From Parvimonas sp015257355 (GTDB lineage: Bacteria; Bacillota; Clostridia; Tissierellales; Peptoniphilaceae), in assembly GCF_050262165.1 (NCBI RefSeq), contig NZ_CP189844.1: a stretch of DNA of 64,000 bases; one strand, given 5' to 3'. Of the stretch, positions 24,416 through 33,485 are shown piece by piece. Position numbers and translations under genes: made by a program. The notes under the pieces are model-generated. The model did not search any database and was not told the DNA's origin. It saw nothing but the letters and a program-made list of their open reading frames with translations. Numbering within the stretch: the stretch's first letter is position 1; every line of letters begins with the position of its first letter.

Positions 24416-24613
24416 ATGATAAATCCATCATTTAAAGAATTAGAAAAAATTGATAAGAGTAGATATGCATTAGTAGTAATGACAAGTAAGAGAGCTAGAA
24501 GAATTGTAAACGGATCTAAAAATTTAATGGAAACAGATGCTCAAAAACCAATTACTCAAGCACTTCAAGAAATTGTAGCTGAAAAGGTAACTAAGAAAGA
24601 AAAGGAAGATTAA
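24416..24613 (+). CDS. rpoZ: RNA polymerase omega subunit
   Basis: 65 aa, normal for a Firmicute omega. PSFKELEKIDKSRYALVVMTSKRAR matches the conserved N-terminal helix pair, and PITQALQEIVAEKV the C-terminal helix. It supports assembly of the beta-prime subunit into RNA polymerase. The ribosome site is AGGAGG, and coaBC starts one base after its stop. Confidence 0.93.
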   Translation: MINPSFKELEKIDKSRYALVVMTSKRARRIVNGSKNLMETDAQKPITQALQEIVAEKVTKKEKED

Positions 24614-24614
24614 G

Positions 24615-25796
24615 ATGAAAAAAAATATTTTAGTTGGAGTAACTTCTGGGATTGCGATTTACAAGTCTTTAGACTTAGTAAGCATGTTAGTTAAGGCTGG
24701 ATATGAAGTTAATGTTGTTATGACTGAAAACGCAACTAAACTAATTAATCCTTTGATTTTTGAAACAATTAGTCAAAATAAGGTGTATAGTGATGTGTTT
24801 GAAAGAGATATGGACAGTGAAGTTAAGCATATAAAACTTGCAAAAGAAGCTGACTGTATTGTTCTTGCGCCACTTACAGCTAACACCATGGCTAAAATTG
24901 CCTACGGAATTGCAGACAATTTAATCACAAATATAGTACTTGCTCATACTAAAAAAATGATTTTAGTACCAACTATGAATGTTAATATGTATGAAAATCC
25001 AGCAACTCAAAAAAATATTGAGACTTTAAAAGAAAGACATATTGTTTTAAGTCCTGATTATGGTCGTCTTGCTTGTGGAGATTATGGTAAGGGAAAATTC
25101 CCAAAAGTTGAAAGAATTTTTGAAGAAATAGAAAGCTATTTTGTGCAAAAAGATTTGCAAGGAAAAAAGATTTTAATTGGAAATGGTGCTACAATTGAAG
25201 ATATTGATCCTGTTAGATATATCTCAAATTACAGTAGTGGGAAAATGGGAAATGAGTTAGCTCTTTGTGCAAAAAGACGTGGAGCTGATGTAAAAGTAGT
25301 ATGTGGCAAGGTTAATAGTGATTATAGAAACTTTGGTATTGAATACATTGATGTAAAAACAAATGAAGATATGTATAATTCACTAAAAGAAAATTTTGAT
25401 GATTCGGATATTTTAATTATGCCTGCAGCACCAGTTGATTTTAAGGTTAAAAACAAAAAAGATTTTAAAATCAAAAAGACGGAAAATTTTGAAAATATTG
25501 AGCTTGAAAACAATCTTGATATTTTAAAAAGTATTTCAGAGTATAAAAAATCACAATTTGTTGTAGGCTTTGCGGCTGAAACAAATTCAGTTAAAGATTA
25601 TGCAATTTCAAAGATGAATAATAAAAAATTAGATATGATAGTTGCAAATGATGTTTCATTAAAAGATAGGGGCTTTGGCTCTGATTTTAATAAGGTTACT
25701 ATTATTACAAAAGATAGTGAGCTTGAAACTGAAGTTTTAACTAAAAGAGAAATTGCAGATAAAATTTTAGATGCTATTTTGGAGAAAATATGTTAG
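24615..25796 (+). CDS. coaBC: Bifunctional phosphopantothenoylcysteine decarboxylase / phosphopantothenate-cysteine ligase
   Basis: Makes 4'-phosphopantetheine for coenzyme A. 393 aa. The CoaC flavodoxin-like half has GVTSGIAIYKSLDLVSML, APLTANTMAKIAYGIADNL and VPTMNVNMYENP, with the active-site Cys in LACGDYGKG. The CoaB half begins near residue 180 (ILIGNGATIEDIDPVRYISNYSSGKMG) and includes VANDVS near the end. The stop overlaps the start of priA by 7 bases. Confidence 0.95.
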   Translation: MKKNILVGVTSGIAIYKSLDLVSMLVKAGYEVNVVMTENATKLINPLIFETISQNKVYSDVFERDMDSEVKHIKLAKEADCIVLAPLTANTMAKIAYGIADNLITNIVLAHTKKMILVPTMNVNMYENPATQKNIETLKERHIVLSPDYGRLACGDYGKGKFPKVERIFEEIESYFVQKDLQGKKILIGNGATIEDIDPVRYISNYSSGKMGNELALCAKRRGADVKVVCGKVNSDYRNFGIEYIDVKTNEDMYNSLKENFDDSDILIMPAAPVDFKVKNKKDFKIKKTENFENIELENNLDILKSISEYKKSQFVVGFAAETNSVKDYAISKMNNKKLDMIVANDVSLKDRGFGSDFNKVTIITKDSELETEVLTKREIADKILDAILEKIC

Positions 25797-28186
25797 CAGA
25801 AGTTGTTGTTAAGTCTTTTTTACTATCAAGGGCTGAAAATATATTTACCTATAAAATACCTAAAAGTATTGAAGAAGAAATACAAATAGGTAAGAGGGTA
25901 ATTGTTCCTTTTGGTAAAGGAAATAAGGGAACTGTTGGCCTTGTTATAAATATATTAGATGAAAAAGAAATTCAGTCAGATATAAAATTCAAAGAAATAA
26001 ATATGGTTTTAGACGAGAAGGAAATTGTAAGTAAAACACAGATTAAACTTGCAAAGTTTATGAGTGAAAAGTACATTACAAATATTTCTTATTGTCTAAA
26101 TTGTGTTTTGCCTCCTGGAGATTGGAGTAAAATTGAAGAATTTTTTGTACTAAATAAAGAAAAGTCTGATGAAATTTCAGTTGTTGAGGCAGAATTTTTT
26201 TCAAAGAGAAAAAATATTTTAGAAATCAGGGAATTTTATAATGACGACAATAAAGTAAATTATTTAATTGAAAATGAAATTATAGTAAAAAAGTACAAAT
26301 ATAACAACTCGGAAAATAAATTTTTAGAAAAATTTGTTAAACTAAATGAAGATTTTGATTTTTCAAAAATTCGCAAAAACGCTGTAAAACAATTAGAACT
26401 TATAAATTTTTTAAAGGGAAAAGATTTTGTAAGTGTTAAAGATTTAAGAGAAAATAACTTTTCTAAATCTGTTGTAGATTCTCTACTTTTAGTAGACGCT
26501 CTTATCCAAACTGAAGATAAAGTTTATAAAACTTCTTTTGAAGATACAAATAGCTATAAAAAATTAAAGTTAAATAAAGAACAGCAAGATGTATTAGATA
26601 GTATTTTAAGTTCTAAAAATGATAAATTTTTAATTCATGGAATTACTGGAAGTGGAAAGACTGAAATTTATTTACAGCTTGTTGAAAATATGTTGGAACA
26701 GGGAAAAAGCAGTATAATTTTAGTCCCTGAAATTAGTCTTACACCACAGACCATTGAACGTTTTTCAGGACGTTTTGGAAATGATATCGCAATTATTCAT
26801 TCCAGACTTACAATGATTGAAAAACTAAATCAATGGAAACAAATTCAAGATAAGGATATAAAGATTGTTGTAGGAGCTAGATCTGCAATTTTTTCTCCAG
26901 TAAAAAATTTGGGACTTGTTATTATTGATGAAGAGCATGAGTCAAGTTATATAAGTGATCAAAATCCGAAATATTATACTCATGAAGTTGCTGAGTATTT
27001 AGTTGGATTGACAGATGCAAAACTTGTTTTAGGTTCTGCAACTCCATCTGTAAATATTTATGCAAGAACGAATAGTGATGACATAAAGCTTTTGGAACTT
27101 AAAAATAGAGCTACAAAAAATTCTTTACCCGAAGTTGAAATTGTTGATATGAGAGAAGAATTGTTACTTGGGAATAAAAGTATTTTAAGTAATAGTCTAT
27201 TTGAAGAAATACAAAAAACTTTGGAAAGAAAAGAACAGGTAATTCTATTTTTAAATAAAAGAGGAAGAAGCTCTTTTGTTTTTTGCAGAAGTTGTGGTTA
27301 TGTTCAAAAATGCGATTACTGCGATATTTCTATGACTTATCATAAGGATAATAGAAAAGATATTTGCATTTGTCATATGTGCGGAAGAACTAAACCAAAA
27401 CCTAAAATATGTCCAAATTGTTTTAAACAATCCATAAAAGAATTTGGTTTTGGAACTGAAGCATTAGAAGACTATATTAAAAATACTTTTAAAGATGCGA
27501 AAGTTTGTAGAATAGATGCAGATACCTCTAAGGAAAAAGGAGTCTATGAAGAAGTTTATCAAAAGATGAAAAATAAGGAAATTGATATTTTAATCGGTAC
27601 TCAGATGATTTCAAAAGGACTCGATTTTCCGAATGTAACTTTGGTTGGAGTTGTTCTTGCAGATATAAGCTTGAATATTCCGTCTTTTAGATCAGCTGAA
27701 AAAACATTTCAGCTTTTGACTCAAGTTGCAGGTCGTTCTGGACGTGGAGATAAAGAAGGAAAAGTAATAATTCAAACATATAAGCCAAGTCATTACAGCA
27801 TTGTTAATTCTTCAGACCATAATTATGAAGATTTTTTTAAAGAGGAAATTAATTTTAGAAGAAGTTTTCTCTATCCGCCAAAGGCACATATTATAAATTT
27901 TCAATTTAGAAGTAAAAATGTTGAAAATTGTATGGAAGAATTGAAAAAAATAAGAGATTTAATTTTTGATAAATTTAAAAAAGAAATAAATTTAAAAGAT
28001 ATAATTATTCTAGGACCTAATCCGGATGCAATAAAATGGGTAAATATGGTGTATAGATATAATTTAACAATAAAAATTCTAAAAGACTATGATGTCTTTA
28101 GACAATTTTTAATGGAATTAATTTTTAATAAAAAGTATTCTTTCAATACTGAAAAAAATGGAAAATTAATTTTGACAATAGATTAA
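25790..28186 (+). CDS. priA: Primosomal replication restart helicase PriA
   Basis: 3'-5' helicase that reloads the replisome at stalled forks. 798 aa: N-terminal DNA-binding domain (VVVKSFLLSRAENIFTYKIP), Walker A GITGSGKTE near 283, DEEH box in VIIDEEHESSY, a Cys-rich zinc region (CRSCGYVQKCDYC and CHMCGRTKPKPKICPNC, eight Cys), and the helicase C motifs QMISKGLDFPNV and QVAGRSGRG. It overlaps coaBC and is followed 9 bp later by def. Confidence 0.96.
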   Translation: MLAEVVVKSFLLSRAENIFTYKIPKSIEEEIQIGKRVIVPFGKGNKGTVGLVINILDEKEIQSDIKFKEINMVLDEKEIVSKTQIKLAKFMSEKYITNISYCLNCVLPPGDWSKIEEFFVLNKEKSDEISVVEAEFFSKRKNILEIREFYNDDNKVNYLIENEIIVKKYKYNNSENKFLEKFVKLNEDFDFSKIRKNAVKQLELINFLKGKDFVSVKDLRENNFSKSVVDSLLLVDALIQTEDKVYKTSFEDTNSYKKLKLNKEQQDVLDSILSSKNDKFLIHGITGSGKTEIYLQLVENMLEQGKSSIILVPEISLTPQTIERFSGRFGNDIAIIHSRLTMIEKLNQWKQIQDKDIKIVVGARSAIFSPVKNLGLVIIDEEHESSYISDQNPKYYTHEVAEYLVGLTDAKLVLGSATPSVNIYARTNSDDIKLLELKNRATKNSLPEVEIVDMREELLLGNKSILSNSLFEEIQKTLERKEQVILFLNKRGRSSFVFCRSCGYVQKCDYCDISMTYHKDNRKDICICHMCGRTKPKPKICPNCFKQSIKEFGFGTEALEDYIKNTFKDAKVCRIDADTSKEKGVYEEVYQKMKNKEIDILIGTQMISKGLDFPNVTLVGVVLADISLNIPSFRSAEKTFQLLTQVAGRSGRGDKEGKVIIQTYKPSHYSIVNSSDHNYEDFFKEEINFRRSFLYPPKAHIINFQFRSKNVENCMEELKKIRDLIFDKFKKEINLKDIIILGPNPDAIKWVNMVYRYNLTIKILKDYDVFRQFLMELIFNKKYSFNTEKNGKLILTID

Positions 28187-28195
28187 GGAGGAAAA

Positions 28196-28690
28196 ATGGC
28201 ATTAAGAAATGTTAGAATTGATGGCGATCCTGTTCTTAGAAAAAAAGCAAGGGTAGTCGAAGTTATAGATGATAAAATAAAAGATTTACTAGAAGACATG
28301 GTAGAAACAATGTATGATTCAGAAGGTGTTGGACTTGCATGTCCTCAAATTGGAATTTTAAAAAGACTTGTAACAATAGATGTTGGAGATGAGCATGGAT
28401 TACTTAAAATGATAAATCCTGAAATTTTAGAAATTTCCGGAGAACAAGTTGGACCTGAAGGCTGTCTTTCAATTCCTGATTTTAGAGGTTTTGTTAGAAG
28501 ACCTGAAAAGGTAAAATTCAAATATACAGATATAGATGGAAATGAACAAATTATTGATGCAACAGGACTTTTAGCTGTTTGTATTTGTCACGAAATAGAT
28601 CACTTAAATGGAATTTTGTTTACAGATTTAGTTTTAGATGGAGAAGAAGCTGAAATGTATGAAAAATTGTATTACGGTGAGGAAGAATAA
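28196..28690 (+). CDS. def: Peptide deformylase
   Basis: Removes the formyl group from nascent N termini. 164 aa with the three metal-site motifs: GVGLACPQIG (44-53), EGCLS (C90) and HEIDH (H132, H136). The 9-bp spacing after priA, the strong AGGAGG site and the one-base overlap with fmt place it in the operon with its functional opposite, methionyl-tRNA formyltransferase. Confidence 0.96.
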   Translation: MALRNVRIDGDPVLRKKARVVEVIDDKIKDLLEDMVETMYDSEGVGLACPQIGILKRLVTIDVGDEHGLLKMINPEILEISGEQVGPEGCLSIPDFRGFVRRPEKVKFKYTDIDGNEQIIDATGLLAVCICHEIDHLNGILFTDLVLDGEEAEMYEKLYYGEEE

Positions 28691-29613
28691 TGAAAAAAAT
28701 AATTTTTATGGGAACTCCTGATTTTGCAGTTCCACCTTTAGAAACTTTAAATGAAAATTTTGAAGTTTCTTTAGTTGTTTCCCAAAAAGACAAACTTAGA
28801 AACAGAAAAAAATTATTACCAACACCTGTTAAAGAAAGGGCATTGGAGCTTGGGCTTGAAGTTATAACTCCTGATAGTGTAAAGAGTGATGAATTTTTTG
28901 AAATTGTAAAAAAAATAAATCCAGACTTTATTGTCGTGGTAGCATTTGGACAGATAATTGATAAGAGATTAATCGACTATATGCAAGGAAAAATTTTAAA
29001 TATCCACGCTTCAATTTTACCGGAACTTAGAGGTTCTGCGCCGATAAATTGGGCTATTGTAAATGGATTAGAAAAGACAGGTGTAAGCATTATGTCAATA
29101 GATGTTGGGCTTGATACCGGAGATGTTTTGGATATTGAAGAAACTGAGATTTCTGATTTAGATAATGCTGAAACACTTTATGAAAGACTTTCAAAAATGG
29201 GTTCAAATTTGATAGTTAAAACTATTAATGACTTTGAAAACAAATACAAAAACAGAGTTAAACAAGGAGATAATTTTTCCTATGCTCCTATGATTAAAAA
29301 GGAAATGGGAAAACTTGATTTTAATGATACTTCAAGAAATATTTTCAACAAAATTAGAGGTTTTTATAATTGGCCTAGTACATTTTGCGAATATATGGAA
29401 GAGAATATAAAAGTTCATAGAGCTGAAATTTCTAAAGAAAATCCTAATGAAATTGTAGGAACAATTTTTAAAGTTTCAGATGATGCAATTTTTGTTAAAA
29501 CTATGGATGGAAGTATAAAACTTTTAGAAATACAATTTTCAGGTAAAAAGAGAGTTTTAGTTAAAGACTATCTTCGTGGTAACTCTATAAAAGTTGGAGA
29601 AATTTTAAAATAA
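28690..29613 (+). CDS. fmt: Methionyl-tRNA formyltransferase
   Basis: Formylates initiator Met-tRNA using 10-formyl-THF. 307 aa: IIFMGTPDFAVP at the N terminus, then the catalytic stretch NIHASILPELRGSAPINWAI near 97-116, and DVGLDTGDVL. A C-terminal OB-like tRNA-binding domain follows from about 205. It overlaps both def and rsmB by one base (TAATG at each junction). The folate it uses connects it to folA at the window start. Confidence 0.96.
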   Translation: MKKIIFMGTPDFAVPPLETLNENFEVSLVVSQKDKLRNRKKLLPTPVKERALELGLEVITPDSVKSDEFFEIVKKINPDFIVVVAFGQIIDKRLIDYMQGKILNIHASILPELRGSAPINWAIVNGLEKTGVSIMSIDVGLDTGDVLDIEETEISDLDNAETLYERLSKMGSNLIVKTINDFENKYKNRVKQGDNFSYAPMIKKEMGKLDFNDTSRNIFNKIRGFYNWPSTFCEYMEENIKVHRAEISKENPNEIVGTIFKVSDDAIFVKTMDGSIKLLEIQFSGKKRVLVKDYLRGNSIKVGEILK

Positions 29614-30917
29614 TGAGAAAACTTGCAGTTGAAATTCTTTGTGAAATCAAAGATGAAAATTCAAATTCAACAAATTTATTAAATAAAAAAACAAAAAATA
29701 TTTCTGATTTAGATAGCAAATTTTTAAGAGAAATTGTATATGGCACTTTGGAAAACAGAATTTATCTTGATTATATAATCAAAAAGCTCTGTAAATTAAG
29801 AATTAAAAAGTTCAATCCATATATTTTAAATATTTTAAGAGTTTCTATTTATCAGATTATTTTTATGGATAAAATTCCTGAATTTGCAATAATAAATGAG
29901 GCTGTTAATCTAACAAAAGTTTTTAAACTTAAAAAATTTTCCTCTTTTGTTAATGGATCTTTAAGAAATTTTTTAAGAAATAAAGAAGACTTTATGAAGA
30001 TTGAAGTTGAGAGTGAAGATGAAGCTATCTCTATAAAATACTCTGCAAATATGGATATTGTAAAGATATTGCTTTCCGATTATGGCAGGGAAAAAACTAT
30101 AAAAATTCTTGAAGATTCCATGTCCAAACCTCATTTTGCAATAAGAATTTCATCTTTTGAAAAGACAGAAGAACAAGTTGTTAAGGACTTGGAAAAAGAC
30201 GGATATAATCTTAAAAAATCTGAAATTTCAAAACTTACTTATTTTGTAGAAAATCCGACTAATATATTGGAAACTGAAAGTTTTAAAAGTGGAGATTTTA
30301 CAGTTCAAGATGTTGGAAGTATCTTAACGGGAGAAATTTTAGCTCCAAGTGAAAATTCAAAAGTTTTAGATATTTGTTCTGCACCAGGTGGAAAAACTTG
30401 TCATCTAGCTTTTCAGATGAAAAATACAGGAGAAATTTTTGCAAATGATATTGTAAAGAGTAAATTAAAAAAGATAGAAGAAAATTGTAAAAGACTTAAT
30501 GTAAAAAATGTAAAATTACTAAATTTTGACGCGTCAATTTACAAAGAGGAATATAAAGAACAATTTGACTATATACTCTGTGATGTAATTTGTTCAGGAA
30601 TTGGAGTTATGGACAGAAAGCCTGAAATAAAATTATTCAGAAGCAAAGAAACTATTGATGAAATAATCAAATTGCAGAGAAAAATTTTTGATAATGCAGT
30701 AGAATATCTAAAAGATAAAGGAGAGATAGTTTACAGCACTTGCTCTGTTTTGAAATGTGAAAATGAAGAAAATGTCAAATATTTTTTAGAAAAACATAAA
30801 AATTTAAAAATAAAAGAAGTTGAATTTTTTGGTAAATCAGAAAAATTTATAAAATTATTACCTGAAAAACATAAACATAATGGATTTTTTATAATAAAAT
30901 TTATTAAAGAGAATTAA
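29613..30917 (+). CDS. rsmB: 16S rRNA (cytosine-967-C5)-methyltransferase
   Basis: 434 aa. The NusB-like N-terminal domain (about 1-130; FLREIVYGTLENRIYLDYII) is fused to a SAM-dependent Rossmann methyltransferase. Motif I is LDICSAPGGKTCHLA near 250, and the catalytic Cys lies in STCSV near 375 with a second Cys in CDVICSGIGV. This is the standard RsmB/Sun layout. It is the last gene of the operon and is followed by a strong terminator. Confidence 0.94.
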   Translation: MRKLAVEILCEIKDENSNSTNLLNKKTKNISDLDSKFLREIVYGTLENRIYLDYIIKKLCKLRIKKFNPYILNILRVSIYQIIFMDKIPEFAIINEAVNLTKVFKLKKFSSFVNGSLRNFLRNKEDFMKIEVESEDEAISIKYSANMDIVKILLSDYGREKTIKILEDSMSKPHFAIRISSFEKTEEQVVKDLEKDGYNLKKSEISKLTYFVENPTNILETESFKSGDFTVQDVGSILTGEILAPSENSKVLDICSAPGGKTCHLAFQMKNTGEIFANDIVKSKLKKIEENCKRLNVKNVKLLNFDASIYKEEYKEQFDYILCDVICSGIGVMDRKPEIKLFRSKETIDEIIKLQRKIFDNAVEYLKDKGEIVYSTCSVLKCENEENVKYFLEKHKNLKIKEVEFFGKSEKFIKLLPEKHKHNGFFIIKFIKEN

Positions 30918-30949
30918 GGGATTGAAGACTAGTCTTCAATCCTTTTTTT
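30916..30949 (+). terminator. Terminator of the yicC-rsmB operon
   Basis: Perfect inverted repeat centred between 30930 and 30931 (arms GGATTGAAGACT and AGTCTTCAATCC), followed by seven T residues. Confidence 0.9.
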
Positions 30950-31103
30950 ATAAGAAAATTATCCTAATCAAAAATCAGTAAATCGAAATGAAATGAGTTA
31001 AGATGATGAACTATTTGAGGATAAAATAAGGCAAAAAAAACCTTAAAAATTTATAGTGGATTAAAAAAATATAGTTAGAAAAATGAATATTCAGCTTGAG
31101 TGA

Positions 31104-31132
31104 ATGACAATATGTGTGGGAAATGGTATAAT
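31104..31132 (+). promoter_or_regulatory. Promoter of the VOC gene
   Basis: -35 ATGACA (31104-31109), 17-bp spacer, -10 TATAAT (31127-31132), with TGG just before the -10. The rest of 30950-31100 holds no gene or clear structure that I can see. Confidence 0.65.
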
Positions 31133-31178
31133 AAAATGAATGAAAAATTGGCAAATTAGAATTTTATGAGGAGTTTAT

Positions 31179-31568
31179 ATGGAGTTTAATAGTTTGATTC
31201 CTGAATTATCAGTTTTTGATATTGTTCAGACTAAAAATTTTTATGAAGAATTAGGATTTAAAATAGAGTACGAACGACCGGAAGTGAAATTTGTTTTTAT
31301 GTCTTTTCAAGATAGTCAGTTTATGTTTGAACAAATTCATGATGATGGCTGGAATACAGGGGAACTAATCTATCCTTTAGGAAGAGGAATAAATTTTTCA
31401 ATATCAGTTGATGATATTGAGAAACTATATGAATTAGTGAAAAGCAAACAATTAGAGATTTACAGAGAACTGATTAGAAGTGTATATAGGGTTAACGGAA
31501 TTGAAGAAATACAAATGGAGTTTCTGATTCAAGATCCTAATGGATATTTATTGAGATTTACAAACTGA
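31179..31568 (+). CDS. VOC (glyoxalase/bleomycin-resistance fold) protein
   Basis: 129-aa beta-alpha-beta-beta-beta protein of the vicinal oxygen chelate superfamily. It opens with IPELSVFDIVQTKNFYEELGFKIEYE, has the metal-ligand type region FMFEQIH, and ends QDPNGYLLRF, the classic C-terminal strand. Such single-domain members include drug-binding resistance proteins and small-molecule epimerases; no substrate can be assigned. It is a monocistron-like gene opening an accessory stretch. Confidence 0.85.
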   Translation: MEFNSLIPELSVFDIVQTKNFYEELGFKIEYERPEVKFVFMSFQDSQFMFEQIHDDGWNTGELIYPLGRGINFSISVDDIEKLYELVKSKQLEIYRELIRSVYRVNGIEEIQMEFLIQDPNGYLLRFTN

Positions 31569-31696
31569 TGACTCTTGATTTGAAGGGTAGGTAAACTCAG
31601 ACTTGTCGCTCTAAAACAATTAAATAAAATGACAAAAAGAAAGTGCTGATATTCAACTTAAATCGAAATAATATAAAATTACGAGGAAATTATAAG

Positions 31697-32461
31697 GTGA
31701 GCAATTATATAAAATTAAATGAAGATAGATGGAATAATGTAAAAAATGACTATACTGAGCCATTGACACATGAAGAATTAGAAGAAGTTAGAAAAAATCC
31801 GATTTCTGTTGCATTAACTGTTGGGAAAAAAGTTCCAAAAGAATGGTTTGAAAAAGCAAATGGAAAAAAGATATTAGGTTTAGCTTGTGGTGGTGGACAG
31901 CAGGGGCCAGTTTTTGCTATAAAAGGTTATGATGTAACCATAATGGATTTTTCTAAATCACAATTACAAAGAGATGATATGGTTGCTAAAAGAGAAGGCT
32001 TAAAAATCAATACAGTTCAAGGCGATATGACAAAACCATTTCCATTTGAAGATGAAACTTTTGATATTATTTTTAATCCAGTTTCAAATGTATATATAGA
32101 AGATTTAGAAAATATGTATAAAGAAGCCTCTCGAGTATTGAAAAAGGGTGGACTGTTAATGGTCGGATTTATGAATCCTTGGATATACATGTATGATGCT
32201 GACATTGTATGGGACAAACCCGATGAGGAATTACTTTTAAAGTTTTCAATACCTTTTAATTCAAAAGAGCTTGAAGAGGAAGGCAAAATAACCATAAATC
32301 CAGAATATGGATATGAATTTAGCCATACCTTAGAAACTCAGATTAGAGGACAACTTAAAAATGTTCTCGCTATGATAGATTTTTATGAATCGTGTGATAA
32401 AAGAAATAGATTATCACGTTATGGAAATGACTATATAGCTACACTTTGCATTAAATTATAA
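31697..32461 (+). CDS. Class I SAM-dependent methyltransferase
   Basis: 254 aa from the GTG at 31697, picked because GAGGA lies 9 bp upstream and homologous-looking sequence (NEDRWNNV) starts there; an upstream GTG at 31643 would add 18 atypical residues. Motif I is ILGLACGGGQQGP near 56-68, followed by VTIMDFSKSQL, GDMTKPFPFEDETFDIIF and the post-motif RVLKKGGLLMVGFMNP. The substrate is unknown; small-molecule methyltransferases near GNAT and VOC genes often act in resistance or detoxification. Confidence 0.85.
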   Translation: MSNYIKLNEDRWNNVKNDYTEPLTHEELEEVRKNPISVALTVGKKVPKEWFEKANGKKILGLACGGGQQGPVFAIKGYDVTIMDFSKSQLQRDDMVAKREGLKINTVQGDMTKPFPFEDETFDIIFNPVSNVYIEDLENMYKEASRVLKKGGLLMVGFMNPWIYMYDADIVWDKPDEELLLKFSIPFNSKELEEEGKITINPEYGYEFSHTLETQIRGQLKNVLAMIDFYESCDKRNRLSRYGNDYIATLCIKL

Positions 32462-32573
32462 TGTTATAGAACATACTTCAGGAGAATATCCGTTTTGTTT
32501 TTCGTAAGGGTTAAAATCTAAATTTCAGTTTGTTGAAGTAAAACAATAAGTAAATTATTTAAGAGTAATTTTA

Positions 32574-32663
32574 TTAGGAAAAGAAATATTGCTTTTAGAC
32601 GAGCATTTTTCTGCGATAGACAAAAACTATATTAAATATTTGGAGAGTATTTATGGAATTTAA
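32574..32663 (+). pseudogene. Fragment of an ABC transporter ATPase gene
   Basis: The frame from about 32550 to the TAA at 32661-32663 reads ...RVILLGKEILLLDEHFSAID. This is the signature-to-Walker-B/D-loop part of an ABC ATPase (usual form LLLDEPFSALD), with His in place of Pro. It has no start, Walker A or C terminus and overlaps the beginning of the next gene. It is best explained as the remnant of a deleted transporter gene. Confidence 0.65.
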
Positions 32664-32916
32664 TAAAGATAAATGGATAAAAGACGGCAAGATTTTAAAT
32701 ATGCCAAAAAAACAGAAAGATAAATATGAACTTTTTGCTTATTTAGCTTCAGTTTGTTTTGATGAAAGAAAATATAAAGAAAAAGAAATTAATGAAATTT
32801 TAAAGAAATACTATGCAGATTTTTGCTATTTAAGAAGGTCTATGGTTGACTTTAAACTTTTAAAAAGGACTGATGATGGAAGCGAGTATTTCTTTGATAA
32901 GTCGGTATTAGATTGA
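32653..32916 (+). CDS. DUF2087 domain protein
   Basis: 87 aa. The stretch KDKYELFAYLASVCFDERKYKEKEINEILKKYYAD followed by LRRSMVDFKLL matches DUF2087, a small winged-helix-like domain usually found at the C terminus of regulators or alone. GGAGAG precedes the ATG. The GNAT gene follows 16 bp downstream. The function is unknown; a DNA- or RNA-binding regulatory role is plausible. Confidence 0.8.
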   Translation: MEFNKDKWIKDGKILNMPKKQKDKYELFAYLASVCFDERKYKEKEINEILKKYYADFCYLRRSMVDFKLLKRTDDGSEYFFDKSVLD

Positions 32917-32932
32917 ATTTAGTGGGAGAGAT

Positions 32933-33412
32933 ATGATAGATATTAGAGAAATTTCTGTTAATGAAACAAATGTGTTTTGGGATAAACATATTAAGTATTT
33001 AGTTGAAGATGAAATTGTTACAGATAAGGAAGATATAGAATACTTTTTAAGTAGCGAGTATAGAGATTTTTTAGAAAATCGTATGATTGTTGATAAAGAT
33101 AGACATTATATTGCATACTTTTTTGAAAATGATGTAGAAATAGGAGCAGTTCAATTTACAATTTATAACAACAAAGATGGAAAATATTTTGGAGAATGTT
33201 TTATACTTGATTTTTGGATATATCCTGAATTTAGAAATAAATCTAAAGGTTTAGAATGTTTTAAGAAGTTAGAAAAATATACAAAGCCACTTGGAGCAAC
33301 GCATTATGTTTTAAATTCAATGAAAGAAAATTCAATTCGATTTTGGGAAAAATTAGGATTTGTAGAAAATGGAGTTGATGAATGGGGTATGAAATTGTTT
33401 AGATTGTATTAG
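32933..33412 (+). CDS. GNAT family N-acetyltransferase
   Basis: 159 aa with GNAT features: IAYFFENDVEIGAVQF (strand pair), FILDFWIYPEFRNKSKGLECF (acetyl-CoA region; the usual R/QxxGxG/A is degenerate here, RNKSKG), and NSIRFWEKLGFVENG near the end. It is probably an acetyltransferase for a small amine or protein N terminus. The degenerate pyrophosphate-binding motif leaves some doubt about activity. Confidence 0.8.
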   Translation: MIDIREISVNETNVFWDKHIKYLVEDEIVTDKEDIEYFLSSEYRDFLENRMIVDKDRHYIAYFFENDVEIGAVQFTIYNNKDGKYFGECFILDFWIYPEFRNKSKGLECFKKLEKYTKPLGATHYVLNSMKENSIRFWEKLGFVENGVDEWGMKLFRLY

Positions 33413-33456
33413 ATTTTCAACATTTTTATGGCAAATTAATTTAATAGAGAAATGTT

Positions 33457-33485
33457 AAAGGAGCTTTATAAAGCTCCTTTATTTT
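33457..33485. terminator. Bidirectional terminator between GNAT and the TIGR01212 gene
   Basis: Perfect 12-bp inverted repeat AAAGGAGCTTTA (33457-33468) and TAAAGCTCCTTT (33469-33480), then ATTTTT. It serves convergent genes. Confidence 0.85.
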
